Part shown: positions 10,743 through 23,200 of the stretch, piece by piece | Layout: each line of letters opens with the position of its first letter | How positions within the stretch are numbered: position 1 is the stretch's first letter | Source of the DNA: Tetrahymena thermophila SB210 | Lineage: Eukaryota; Ciliophora; Oligohymenophorea; Hymenostomatida; Tetrahymenidae | Length of the DNA: 64,000 nucleotides | Direction: 5' to 3' | NCBI RefSeq assembly: GCF_000189635.1 | Contig: NW_002476463.1 | Coordinates: forward strand, 372,001 to 436,000 | Program-made: the position numbers and the translations under genes | The notes under the pieces: model-generated | What the model was told of the DNA's origin: nothing | What the model saw: the letters and a program-made list of their open reading frames with translations, nothing else | Database searches by the model: none

Positions 10743-13023
10743 TTTTTTAAATATAAAAAAGAAAATTTTAATAAAAGTTGTATTTATGTTTGATATTTAT
10801 TATAAAATCTTCTTTAAGTTTTCAATTTCTGTTTTAACAATAAATTATGAGTTAAAAAATTGGATTAAGTTATTTATAATTAGTCATCTCTATTTAAAAA
10901 TAATTAACTTAAAATATACAGTTGTTTCTTTTAAATTACATAATTCAAAAAAACTTAATGGCTTAAGAAATTAAATTTAAAATAATTCTGAAATTAGATT
11001 ATATTTACTTTTTTCAAAAAAAAAAAATATAATTAATTAGTGATTATTAACTTTTTCAACACCTAATATTAAAAGCTTATAAATTGCTTTGAGTTTTAAA
11101 TTAATAAGTAAACTGTAAATAAATGTAGATAATTTAATTAAATTAATCCTACCCTAATATTTTTCTTCCCAGCATATTTCAAATAATAATTATAAAGAAA
11201 TGATAATATGTATAGTCCTTTACATATTAATTTTAAATGATCTAATTAAAAAAGTTAGTCATTAATCTGATTTCCTAAATAAAATAAGCAATTTAGTTTA
11301 CATTATTTTTTTAATTTAAAAAAAATTAGTAAAATTTATTATTATGCTTACTAATTGCAAAAATAGTAACAAATAATCTTTATAATTAGATAACAAAATT
11401 TTTTTTTAAAACGATACTTATTCACAAAATTTAAATAGTAATTGAGGTTATTTAATTTTACTCTGCTTTTATGCCATAAAGCTTTTAAAAAAATAAAAAA
11501 ATAGATTTAAAATTGTTTTATTTTAGAATCTAAAATTATAATATTTTGTTATAAAAAAATATGATTTTTTACAGATATTTTATAAGTATTTTAAAAACGT
11601 GTTTACAATGAAGTCATAATAAAAATTTCAACTTGTGATTCTTCTCTTAATTCTTAATTCGCTCAGTATTTGAAAGCATATATATACATTTTTACAATAA
11701 TTAAATAAGAAAAACTTTAAATACTTTTTATAACTTTGGTTTTATTTTATTAATTATAACTTGCTATTAAGATAATAATATTAAATATTAAGTATTTAAG
11801 CTTATTTTAATTAATATTATCTATAATATTATAGGATAGATTTATATTTTTTAACATAATTTCACCAATTTTTATACGAATAAACTCCTATTTTTATACT
11901 ATAATTTATTAAAATAATTTATCATCCTCTTATTTTTGATTTAACACATATATAAATTGATATTCTAATTTAGTTTTAAAATAGATTTAATAGAACAAAA
12001 TAATTAAATCTAATATTTTTAAAATTAAATTAGAATTCAAACTATTTTCAGCTAGTGTATATATATTCATTTACTAAATTTCGGAGATATTTTTAAATTA
12101 ACAATAAATTACTTTATGTATCTATCAACATTTTTCTCAAAGTTTAAAAAATTTTTATTTTTCTAAGACAATTTAGCAAAGAAACTAATATTAATTTTAA
12201 AAATTATATAAAATAAATGCCCAATAATCATAATTAAGAACTATATTTGAAAGAAATGAAAAGAAAATTTAGAATTTAGTTCAAACCTATATTTGATTTG
12301 TTTCATAAGCATGATGAGAATTAAAGCCTACACTTATTTTTGTATTGACTGCAAATAAAAAATATACTTTAATTTTATTGATTCAAGTAGTGATATTTAT
12401 GGAAATAAATTAATCTTAAAATTTAAATAATTCAATTAGAAAAATTTATAAGTATTTTTAAATAGTTATCAATAATTAATTTTTGTGATAATAAATTTAA
12501 ACAAATAAACAAACATTTTTTTAAGCTTTAATCTTTATGGAGTGATTGAAAATTTTGAATAATCTTAATTTAATAATATATTATAAAGATAACCATTTAA
12601 TTATTATTATTATTATTATTATTATTTTAGAGGCAGGCATTCTTTTAAACAGAAGGTTTAACATAAATTAAATTATCATAGATATCGCCTTATGTTTATA
12701 TATAAAAGAAAATAAATATTGCGCTTGAATGTAAAGTGTTATCAGCCACTGGAAGAATTTTTAAATTTACATAAGCTTCACAAACAAATCAGTTATAACG
12801 AAAAGAAAAATTATAATAAATACTAGTAGCAATAATTATAATTGTATATATAAAGATTTAATTTATAAAATATAAAAATACTTTTTCTATTTTAAAATTG
12901 TAGGTAAAATAATTTAAATTATAATTTTTGCTAATTTATATTTAGTAAAACAACATTTTAAACTTTTATTATTATGATTATTATTAATATAGAAATAGCT
13001 TATTTTTTAATCTCTAATCAATC
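10743..13023. other. Gene-free stretch with conserved duplicated block
   Basis: Positions 11250-12850 match 2000-3700 of copy A but encode nothing recognisable. A short block at about 12650-12800 is particularly well kept in both copies. A (TTA)n microsatellite lies at 12601-12629. Confidence 0.55.
12601..12629. repeat. (TTA)n microsatellite
   Basis: About nine and a half perfect TTA units. The equivalent place in copy A (near 3440) lacks the expansion, so it grew after the duplication. Confidence 0.9.
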
Positions 13024-13828
13024 TCATGAACTAGCTAATTTTTTAAATTTTTTATAGTAACAAATGTTTTGAATTAAAATTTTCTTTTCGAAAGCGTTTA
13101 GGATCATCTCAATCTATTTTTTATATGATTCTTTATCTTTTATCTTTGAATGATCAAGCCAGAATTGATTTGAGTTTTTCAAAAAATATAAAAAAACTCC
13201 TGATAAATTCTCATTTTGGAATATGTTTCTAACTTTTAAGCCAAAACGACCACAATTTTAAAGGTTTTACTACACTCTTAGTTTAATTCTATCAAATGTC
13301 CAATCATCTTACGTATGAGACCGATATTATTACTTTTACTATTCATCGCATTAGTATAGAATGTGATTTTGAAACGCATAAATAAGGTTTTTGAAGAAAT
13401 TAGTTTTTGATTTTTATAGAAAATCAATTACTTCTTATTGCTTACTGTCATCATCATTTTCTAAAAATATTAAAAATATTAAAACAAATTAAAAAAAATC
13501 CATTTTTATTCTTCCTTAAATGTTCAGAAGAATCAATCACATTACCTTATTAAATCATCTAATCTTCATTTTATTACTCATATTCTTTCTTTGAATTGCT
13601 CTATTTTTCTTCCATAGAATCCAAGCTACCTATATTCTTCATATATTGATCGTAGTTCTAAAGAATAAAGCACTTATCTACTCTCAATAATTCTAACTTT
13701 CTGAATTAACAAGCTTTTAATTTCTTACTCTTCTTTTTGATTGTAGGGTTGAGTGGAAAACATATAGAAATTGGTAAAATAATTTTTGTATTTTTATCTA
13801 TCAGTTTGTACTTAGCTATTTTAGACAT
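13024..13828 (-). CDS. Unrecognised 240-residue family protein, member 2
   Basis: Function unknown. Exon 1 (13828-13546) and exon 2 (13460-13024) are joined across an 85-bp intron. Exon 1 ends one base into a codon and exon 2 supplies the other two, and the spliced frame gives 239 residues ending at TGA. The protein begins Met-Ser-Lys-Ile-Ala-Lys-Tyr, close to member 3. Exon 2 carries the core in the same order as the other members: E-V-I-D-F-L-Q-K-S-K, K-N-L-I-Y-A-F, W-T-F-D-R-I-K-L-R-V, C-G-R-F, F-L-K-N-S, W-L-D-H-S-K-I-K-D-K. The family is basic, Gln-rich and probably helical, with no visible enzyme motif. Shared length, intron phase and core argue for a functional gene. Confidence 0.7.
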
Positions 13829-16800
13829 AAAGGTGTTAAATGTTTGTATTTTTAGTTTACTTCGATTTTATTTTTTTACAAGCAAGATAATTTTTTTAAA
13901 TAAATTTTCTATATATTTCCAAACAAATCTGAGATAGGTTTTGAAGCTTCATAAGTTTTCATTTAAAATTCATCTTCAGCATCAATAAATATACAAAAAG
14001 CTTTATAAATCTATCTTTATTAGTTAGGTTCTCATAGACCTTATTTTCAGTAAAATAGGATAAGCAAAAAATTCAAAATCCTTATGATGAAAAATCAAGA
14101 AAAATTGAAAAAATATACAAATATTTTTCTATTAATTTAGTAGAATTATTTTAGATTCTTATTGCAATTTTATGACTAAAAAAAAGTAGGATGAATAAAA
14201 AATATGGATTTTTTATTGATAATATATTTTTAAATATGAATGTCCACTAATATTATTTACTGAAATTATCTTCAAGATTATTGGAAATTGAATGTAATGT
14301 AAAAAAAGTGATTTCAAAATAATATTTTTTAAAAATAAGTATTATTCATTTATAAGATTTTAACTTACAATGCAATTAAAATTTATCAGATACTTTTGAA
14401 ATTTAATTGTATTTTTACTTTTCAATAAAAGTAATTGATAAGTATGAAAGTGAGAAAGTATCATTTTTTAAATGAGGTATAAAGAAAAACTTACTACTCA
14501 ATTTTTGTAAATCTCCTATTTTCTGGGGCTTTTTACTTACAATTAAAAAAAAAATTGCCCAAAAAATAGCTAATATTATTTAACTATTTCTTATTTTAAA
14601 CATCAATCTAGTCTATAGAAAAATTATATTTGAAAAATTCAAGCAAAGTATGTAAACTTTTTTATTGATATATGTATATTTTACAAATCAAATAAGCACA
14701 ACATTCTATTTAGAAACAATATAAAAAAACATATAAAACTAACACATTTGATTCTAAAGTTGAAATTTATTGCTCCATATACTATTTTTAATATTCAGTA
14801 ATCCAATAAAATAGTGTAAATTCAAATTATTTTTGTAAACTAACTAACACAATTTGATTGTAATATTTAATCTCAAGTATTTTTATTAATATCAGCATTT
14901 ATTAGAAACAAAAATAAATTATTTTATACTGTAAGTAAAATGAGTATTTATCTCAAGTAAATTTAGTTTTTTTAGAAAAAAATTCATGAAATTTTGAAGA
15001 GTTGTGTAAAGAAACTTAAGAATTTTTCTTTGAATAGAAAAGTTAATAAATTAATAAATGCTCCAAACCAAAAAATTCATTTCAAACATACAACTAACTA
15101 ACCTACTCAACTAAGGTTTAATTTGTAAAAAATATCTGTATTAAAAATATGTATGATATTATATTTTTTTGAATTTTTTGATTTATAAACGACTAAAGAA
15201 ATGTAAATTGTAAACTTCATAGATAAACAAATTAAATTACAGAAATATTATAAATTCTGAAGTTAATCAATTATCAAGGTAAAGCTTATCAAAGTTATAA
15301 TTGATCCAAAGAAAATAAATAAAAAAGGTTACAATCATGAAAATTAATTATAATAATAAAGCTTGCAAAAGCTAACTTTAAATATGTTTTTAAATATTAA
15401 AATGTTAAGTTATTGCGATAAGTAATAGCGCTTTTAAAGTGTACATGAAACTTTATCAACATCTATTAAGTATCTAAAATAATTTAATCCTCGTCTAATA
15501 TAATATCTAATTTCACTCCTCTTCTATTTCTTAATAAGGAAATTCTGAAATGTTGCAATAATAAATTATTTTGTAATAATTATAGGCTATCTTAAATTAA
15601 TATAAAATTTCAATTTTTTACTTATATATTACACCTTTGTTGCTAATAAATTAGTTTCTGCTAATTCTAGAATTCATTTTAAAGCAATTCCTTTTAAGAA
15701 ATTTAACAATAAAAGTAATAATAATAATAACAACAACGAAAAAAAAGTGAGTATAAGACTACAATAAAAACTCTTTTCAAATGAGAGTTAGTTATCTTAA
15801 CTAAAAATTAGTATCAAATAAATACAGTTTTTGGTTATTTTTCGTACTAGAAAAATTTTTCATAAAAATTTGTTAAAAAGAATTCACTTATTTTTATATA
15901 GATGGATGATTACAATAAATATTAACTAGATATCTTTAATCACGAACTTAAATATTATTTTATTGTAATAAAAAATAAAAAAATACTTTTTATCCTTGAA
16001 TAATATCATTAGTTTTAATTTCAAGAATACATTCATTTTCTTTAAATTTTGTAAGCTAAGCAAGAAACTCAATCAAAATATTAAATTTTATCAATACAAT
16101 CACAAATAATTAAAAAATATAATTCAGTAAACACAATCATAATAAGGTGAATATAATAATTTGAATAATGTGAAATCTTTAAATTTTATGGACTATTTAT
16201 TTATTATCTTTAGTTATATATTTGCAAATATTAAAAAGTGTCATCAGTCATCTTACACTCACTCCATATATCCAAATTAATTTTGCGCCTTTAAAAATTA
16301 AAAAGACCATTTACTGTTTTTCAATTTTACTTTAAACTAACATTTATTTATTATTATGTAAATATCTCCAAATAATAATAAAACTATTTGAAACAAATTT
16401 ATATATAATAGATTTAATTTTGTTATTCTTAAATAATGTAAAGTATTATTTATCATCGGTTTGATTACAGTTGCTATTAGTGATGAAAAATTTTGTCTAA
16501 ATATCAAAAAAATTTTTATCACTGGGCGTTAGTTGCGTCTTTCAAAGCAATTATTTTTTAGAGTATATAAATTTATATGATTAGAATCAAATAAAGATTA
16601 ATTTATTATTTTGCTTTCTTTAATGAGTAAAATTATTGGCTGCTAGAATATATTTACTTATTTTTAACAAATTCAAATCTTTTTTAATCTAATTATATAC
16701 ATATAACTTTATTGATTGTAAAGAATAATTTAAAATAATATTTTTAATTTAACTTATAAAAATTTAAAAAAATTCAATATCATTCATCACACACTTAATA

Positions 16801-16835
16801 AATACTTTATAATGGATAGACATTAAAAAGTTTTA
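13829..16835. other. Gene-free spacer between family members
   Basis: A+T-rich throughout, without a frame that has coding character on either strand. The short minus-strand frame at 16337-16522 shows no family likeness and was not called. I see no repeats linking this spacer to the left-hand duplicated blocks. Confidence 0.5.
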
Positions 16836-17628
16836 TCATTCTTTTTAATATGATTCATTTATTATCTTTTTTTATTTTTTGTAAAAAGAAATATTTTAAA
16901 TAAGGACATTCTGATTGTAGGCGTCTAAAATCATTTTAATTTACTTTTTATACGAGTCTTTATTTTTTATTTTAGATTAGTCGAGCCATATTGAATCACT
17001 ATTCTTTAAAAATTATATAAAAACCTTAGATAAGTTAGAATTTTATAACAAATTCCTAACTTTTAAACTAAATCTACTACAATTTTAAAGGTTTTATTAA
17101 ACTCTAAGTTTTATGTGGTTAAATGACCAGCTATCTTAAGTTAGTTACTCATAATTCTGTCTTTGAGTTTCTGTGGTTTAGTAAAGTATGTGATTTGAAA
17201 AAGCGTAGAGAATATTTTTATAGAAGTTATTTTTAGATTTTTATAAGAAATCTATCACTTCTTTCTTCACATCTTCATTTTTAAAATTGTTTTTAATATT
17301 AATGCGAGTTAACAATGAGTATAATAAAAGTGTAAATTCTAATTAAAAAAATACCTTCATTATTAAAGGCTTATTTTAGTTCTAAATGTGAATGTGGGGT
17401 TGAAACCTATTTTATATCTTTTTTTTTAACAAATTTATTTATATATTATTAATAGTTTTGATCATTCATATTTTTGTCACATTTTTATAGCTATATAACT
17501 TTGTAAGAGCATATTTTTTCATATTTCTTCTTAGTCTTTTGAATTATTTTTACCTTAGATGGGCTAATTTCATGTTACTATTGAGAGCTTTGGGTATTTA
17601 TTAATCTATACTTAGCAATCTGGGGCAT
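16836..17628 (-). CDS. Unrecognised 240-residue family protein, member 3
   Basis: Function unknown. Exon 1 (17628-17355) and exon 2 (17281-16836) are separated by a 73-bp GT...AG intron of the same phase as in members 1 and 2. The spliced product is 239 residues. It starts Met-Pro-Gln-Ile-Ala-Lys-Tyr-Arg-Leu-Ile, parallel to member 2. It then has Q-Q-Y-I-N-K-F (shared with member 1) and the exon-2 core: E-V-I-D-F-L-Q-K-S-K, K-N-I-L-Y-A-F, W-S-F-N-H-I-K-L-R-V, F-L-K-N-S, W-L-D-Q-S-K-I-K-N-K. A 16-bp alternative splice would also keep frame, but the 73-bp intron restores alignment with member 2. It ends at the first in-frame TGA. Confidence 0.7.
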
Positions 17629-20299
17629 TTATTTTACAATTTTGAATTTTGTTTTGTTTCTAATAATTCTATGTTTTTTGATAGTTATTTTATAAAAAAA
17701 TGCAAAAATTAAATAGCGCTTATCTTTTATATAAACAAAAGCAATTGTAATTTGTTTTTGGTAAATTTCTTTGCTTATTTCTTAATCTTTTTCTAAAAAA
17801 ATAGCTATAATTTATTATAAGTAGAAATTTCTTTTTTACTTATAGTAAAATAGATAAAAATATTATCATTTTTAACATAGTTATTATGGTTTGACTATTT
17901 GCTTTACTTTGTTAACTTTTTTAGTTATTTTATAAATCTTCTTTAATATAATAATTGGATTGATTCTAAAATAATCCACCTATTCACTTGCTAATTATTT
18001 ATTTATTTATCTATCTATCTATCTGAATTTTGAATTTAAAAATTTTAATATAACTTGCTTGCTTAATAATTGCATGTGATGAATAAAACATATGGTTTTT
18101 ATCTTTTCTTTAATCTAAATTGTTTTATACTTCATTAGATTTGAAAATCAGATTTTCTTTCATTAAGATTGTTTGTACATTTTACAACAAAAAATACAAA
18201 ATTAATCCAAAACTTGATTTAATAATGAATTTTTATTTGCATACACAGTATTAAATAAGGCGAGGAAGATTAGTACAAAAAATATCATCTGCTTTACATT
18301 CAAATTGCATTTTAAAAAATTTTAGTGGATATGTAAATAAAATATTATCTAATTTATTATATGTTGAAATTCTGACTATTGATTTTCATTCATAAAATAT
18401 ATTTTTAAAATGAGTTAATAAAAATTAATAGTGTAACATGGTAAATAATATTTGGGTATTTAAATTTTGCATGGCTAAAAAAAGGAAATTAACAAAAAAT
18501 TAATTAAATGCATTTGTTTAAATTGAAAGGATATATAAGCTAAATACCTCTAAAAACTATAAATGATTATAATAAATTACACAATTTTTTAGTATTATTT
18601 ACAATTTTTAATTTTGTGAAGCGCATTGAAATTCTTAAATATTTTAAAATATTTATGTAAGTTTGTTTAAAATTTATATTTTTTAACACTCTTTTATAAC
18701 CCTTTTTAGATTACAAATAACTTTTTTAGATCTTTAGGATAGAGGAAAAACCACTATGAAATTAAGAAGAAAAAATTAGTCTTTTTAAGATATTATAAAC
18801 AAAATCTGATTATATAAAATAACAAATTTATATGAATAGAAATCAAAAAATAATTTGCTCTTGATAGCAAATAAATTTTTAACAATCGTAATTTAGCTAG
18901 TTTCTGCTTTTTTTGAAATTAATTTTTGATTTATTTTTATTACATTATTTTCATGGATATAATTTGATTAGACAAGCAAGAAATTTTAATTATTACTAGG
19001 CATACTTTTTGTTTTGAGCATGAACAGAGAAATTAACTATTATGTTTTGAGTATTAATAGAGAAATTAAATATCAAATATTATCATCAAATAAATTATAT
19101 TGAACAAATTGAATCTTTGAATTATCTTAAAAAGAAAATATAAAGACAAATGATAACACAAATATATCAAAGATAATGACGTAGCAATTTATTTATTTAT
19201 TTACAATACTATAAAAAACAATGATTATTAATTTTTAAAGTGAATTTAAACAAAAAAAATAATTTTTATTAATGAATTTATAAGATTTTTATTACAAATT
19301 TGACTGATTTTGATTATATTTAATCCATATTATAACAGTTTATGATAGTATTTTACTTAAATCATATTTATTTTTAAGAATTATTTAAATATATCCTTTC
19401 TATATCAAATATTTATCACTTTACAAAGGAGAAATTAATACAGATTTACAGATTTAAAATATAAATTCATTAAAGTTTATTTATTACTAGGCATACTTTT
19501 TGTTTTCAGTATTAATAGAGAAAATAACTATCAAATATTATCATGAAATAAATTACATTGAACAAATTGAATCTTTGAAAAAAAAATAATATAAAGACAA
19601 ATGATATTTCAAATGAATTAAATACAATGACGTATCAATTTACTTATTTACAGTACTTTATAAAACAATGATTATTAATTTACAAAGTCAAAATTAACAA
19701 ATAAAATAACTATTATAAGTGAATTTATAAGAATTTCAATATTTTTATTACAAATTTTACTGATTTTAATTATATTTAACTATATTATAAACGTTTTATG
19801 ATAGTTTTTTATTTAAATAATTATTTATTTAAATGAATTATTTAAATATATCCTCTCAACATCAAACCTTTATCACTTTACAAAGGAAAATTTAATGCAG
19901 CTTTAAAGATTGAAAATAATATAAATTCATTAATATACTGAAGGATCTTAATTAATTATCCATATCCCAATGGAAATAGTATTCAAAATTGAGTAAATTA
20001 ATTAGATGGGAAAAATATATTTTTTTAGGTTACTAATTACTCATTCTCTCATTTTTATAAAAAGCAAATTTCAAAGAAATTGACATAAAAATTTGCTTTT
20101 GATTTATCTTATAACTTAACTAGTGACATAATAAGAATTTATTTTTATAAATTTTAAAGTTATTTTTATAATAAATTATTTTATGGTATGGTTTGTGTTT
20201 AGTTATTTTTATATATATTTATTTATATATAGATAGATATATAGATATAGATATTTAAAATCCAATTGCTAATTAATTTGAATTTGTTTTTTATTTTAT
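17629..20299. other. Gene-free spacer
   Basis: Nothing recognised as coding. It contains the 491-bp tandem duplication (18991-19937) and short runs of TTTA/TCTA and ATAGAT units near 18000 and 20215-20260. The right end is the 3' flank of IFT172. Confidence 0.55.
18991..19937. repeat. 491-bp tandem duplication, two units
   Basis: The 20-base start of unit 1 at 18991 (tattactaggcatacttttt) recurs at 19482. The following 450 bases stay parallel, including the stretches near 19095/19557 and 19420/19867. Small indels separate the units. No coding frame is conserved between them, so it is a noncoding duplication of moderate age. Confidence 0.85.
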
Positions 20300-23200
20300 T
20301 CAATTTGGGGGATTATTGCACCAAGGACAGTTTGCAAAGTTTTATAAGTACATCGACCAATATTCTTTGAGACCTCCTTTTCCGCAACTTCTACAGTTAA
20401 CGAATGTTCCCTTTAAAAGAGGTTATCCTGTTAGGATACAAACTTCAGCCTCAGTTTTACATTTAGGACATGTTTGGCATCCTTCATATATTTAAGTTCT
20501 GCAGCTTTCACAACTACGGATAGGTAAGTCCTTTTCTATTTTAGAATTGCAACTAACTTCCAAAATCCAATTACGTATTCCTTCAATTTGATTTGAGTCT
20601 ACTAGGTTCTTTTCAGGAATGAGTTCTACTTAATAAGGAGATGGAATATCAGTATTTAAGAAGACTTAGTTATCTCCAGTATCAGCACTGTTAGGATCTT
20701 CTATGACTTCAAAGATATCTAAGTATCTATTTAAGATGACGAATGCATATGTGAGCCAGTTCTATTCATTAAGATATTTATTAATATTGTAAAAGATAAA
20801 GAAATTTAAAACATTTTATGAAGAAAATTATAAAGTCGTTTTGTTACTTCTTAAATATTTTGATAATGAAAAATATAATATAATATCAATTTAATTTAAT
20901 ATTTATTTAAAATTTTTACTTATTTTTTGCAAGCAACACCTGCATCATAGAACAATTTATCCATACGAATAAGATCTCCGTATCTAAGCATTGAAATTGA
21001 AGTTCTAGCATAAAGAGCACTCATATTTTTCTTTTCATAAACATTCTTTAGGTTTGCTAAGTGTGCTATGGTTAAGTACCTTTAGAATTATCTTCCTTCT
21101 TGAGACTAGTCTACTTTAGAGCCTTATAAGAGTTTGTAAAAGTTATATAAAGCAGTACGCAAGCTGTTGATTTCTTTAGGATCGCACTCAACAAATATTT
21201 CTAAGCAAAGGTTAATGTAATGCTTAAAGTTTTCAGGAATCAACTGCATGCCGTAGTGAGCATAGGCTTCAATAGTTTCACCAAATTTACCACTTTCCAT
21301 AGTAAATTTGACATAGCGTCTCATTATCTTGGCTAGTATTTCTGCACCCTGATTTTGAGCTGTGTCTAATGCCTATCTCCAATCTATGTTTAAAAATCAT
21401 AATATTTAATTTATAAATTTTGTAATTAATTAAAAATAATATTTTAAGCCTTAAAACATTTCATGTTATTTTCTGTAAAATGTTTGGCATTTTTTTATTT
21501 AAATAAATAAAAAAGCTAATTTATTGAATAAAATTATTATTTCATATTCATGTTAATTGTATGCAGAACATTTATCTTATTAAACTTAAAATTTAAGAAA
21601 ACAAAATTTTTTTGTTAGAACTATTAGAAATTAATTTTTTTTAATTTATAATTTTAAAATCAAATAATTTTGTTACCTCCTTTTTAAATCATCATTTCTA
21701 TAGCTTAGTCAACATGACCACCTTCAATCATACCTCTAGTATCTCCTGTGTTTTATTATTCAGTCATTTGAAGTTATTAGATACGTGCTATCATCTTCTA
21801 CTAGAACTTTAATTATTTTTTTTTTAAATTTGTTTAAATAAATTATTTCTGCACCAAAAATAAAAATTACACTAGGATTATTGACTTATTAGGCACATTA
21901 TTTAGCTTTGGCATAATTTCTTAATTCAAGATAAAGTTATGAAGCTTCTTAGTAGAATCCAAAGTTTTCATAAATATCAGCAGCCTAATCAGCTTTATTT
22001 AAATTTTATAATCCCTTTGCAACAATTAAGACAACTTCTTGCAATCTTTCCTTAACATAAGTTTAGGCAATTTATATAGCTTTATTCCAGACTGCTACCT
22101 AAATAAATTATATTTAAAAATCTTAAAAAATTCTTCTTAAATTTAATTTTTTTATTATTACAACTGTATTTTCATCACAATTTTCAGGAGTAACATTGAG
22201 GTAAGAATCTATTGCCTTGTTGTAATCTCTGCTATCTTCAGATACTCTAGCATTTTAGATATAGTCTTCACCAGTCATAGCTCCTCCTCTACCAACTTAT
22301 TAATGTTAAGAAGTAAGTTCTGAAACTAAATGAGGAGCTTCCTTTTTGGCTACTCTGAAGGCTTCTTACCAATTTTAAATATCCTTGTACATTTTAACTG
22401 CTAATTCTGGTTTCTTAGCCTGGATAAAGCAGTTTTCAGCCTTCTTATATTCTCTTTTTTCAATGAAAGTACGAGCTTAATTCATAAGAATCATGCTTAT
22501 ACTCTATTTTTAGTGTACTTTTGCTACCTATAATGCAGCTTAGAAATCACTCAAATGCTCATACATATTAATAGCTTCTTCAGGTTTACCTGCCTTAATA
22601 AAGTGTTCTTCAGCTTCCTTATATCTAAATATTTGATTTTATTAAATAAAAATTTTCTCAAAAATATTAAAATAAATAAATAAATAAATACCTTTTGTTA
22701 TCTTCAAGTTCAAATGCATATTTGAGGTGAACATCAGGCTTTTTATGGATAGCCTTTTGAGCCATTCTAAAAGCTTCATCGAATTCCTTTCTATCACAAA
22801 GATATTCAATGACAGCATCGATTAAATTGTATTTTAAAAGAATTTTCATACCAGCATCAGGACCCAAAGTTTCTGCCCATTATTTAGCAAGTTCACATGT
22901 TTCCTTATCAGATCCATAAAGCTTGCAGCATCTGACAGCATCTTCCCAATTTCCATTAGATTGATACATGTCAACAGCAGCATGCCAAGCACCAGCTTCA
23001 ATATAGTGATGTTCTGCTTATTTCAAGTTTCCAGCACGCTATAATCTTTGACCAATTTATAAATGAGTATCTCTTAATTATTTAGGTCTATATTTAGCTA
23101 CTAAACGAAGCATAGATTCATACTACTCACTTCTTTAATACATATCAATAGCACGATCATACTCATCTACTTAGCAGTAGAGTTTTTCAGCTTCCTTATA

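Larger units (their letters stand above)
7937..12850. repeat. Segmental duplication, copy B (matches 1-3700)
   Basis: This is the more complete copy of the block described at 1-3700. It keeps the 8090-8360 segment, a longer decayed TPR-type gene (8380-9800), the intact 240-residue family gene (9964-10742) and the conserved distal part (11250-12850). Similarity to copy A ends near 12850, just before the next family gene. Copies are in the same orientation, so this is a tandem arrangement with the diverged third unit between them. Confidence 0.85.

Noticed and set aside
10608-10974. Two short plus-strand frames
   Set aside because: The first is antisense to exon 1 of the intact family gene; the second has no coding character.
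13737-13937. 66-codon plus-strand frame
   Set aside because: Antisense to exon 1 of family member 2.
17358-17360. Alternative start for family member 3 that would make a 174-residue intronless protein
   Set aside because: A 73-bp intron joined to exon 1 from 17628 restores full alignment and the 239-residue length of member 2.
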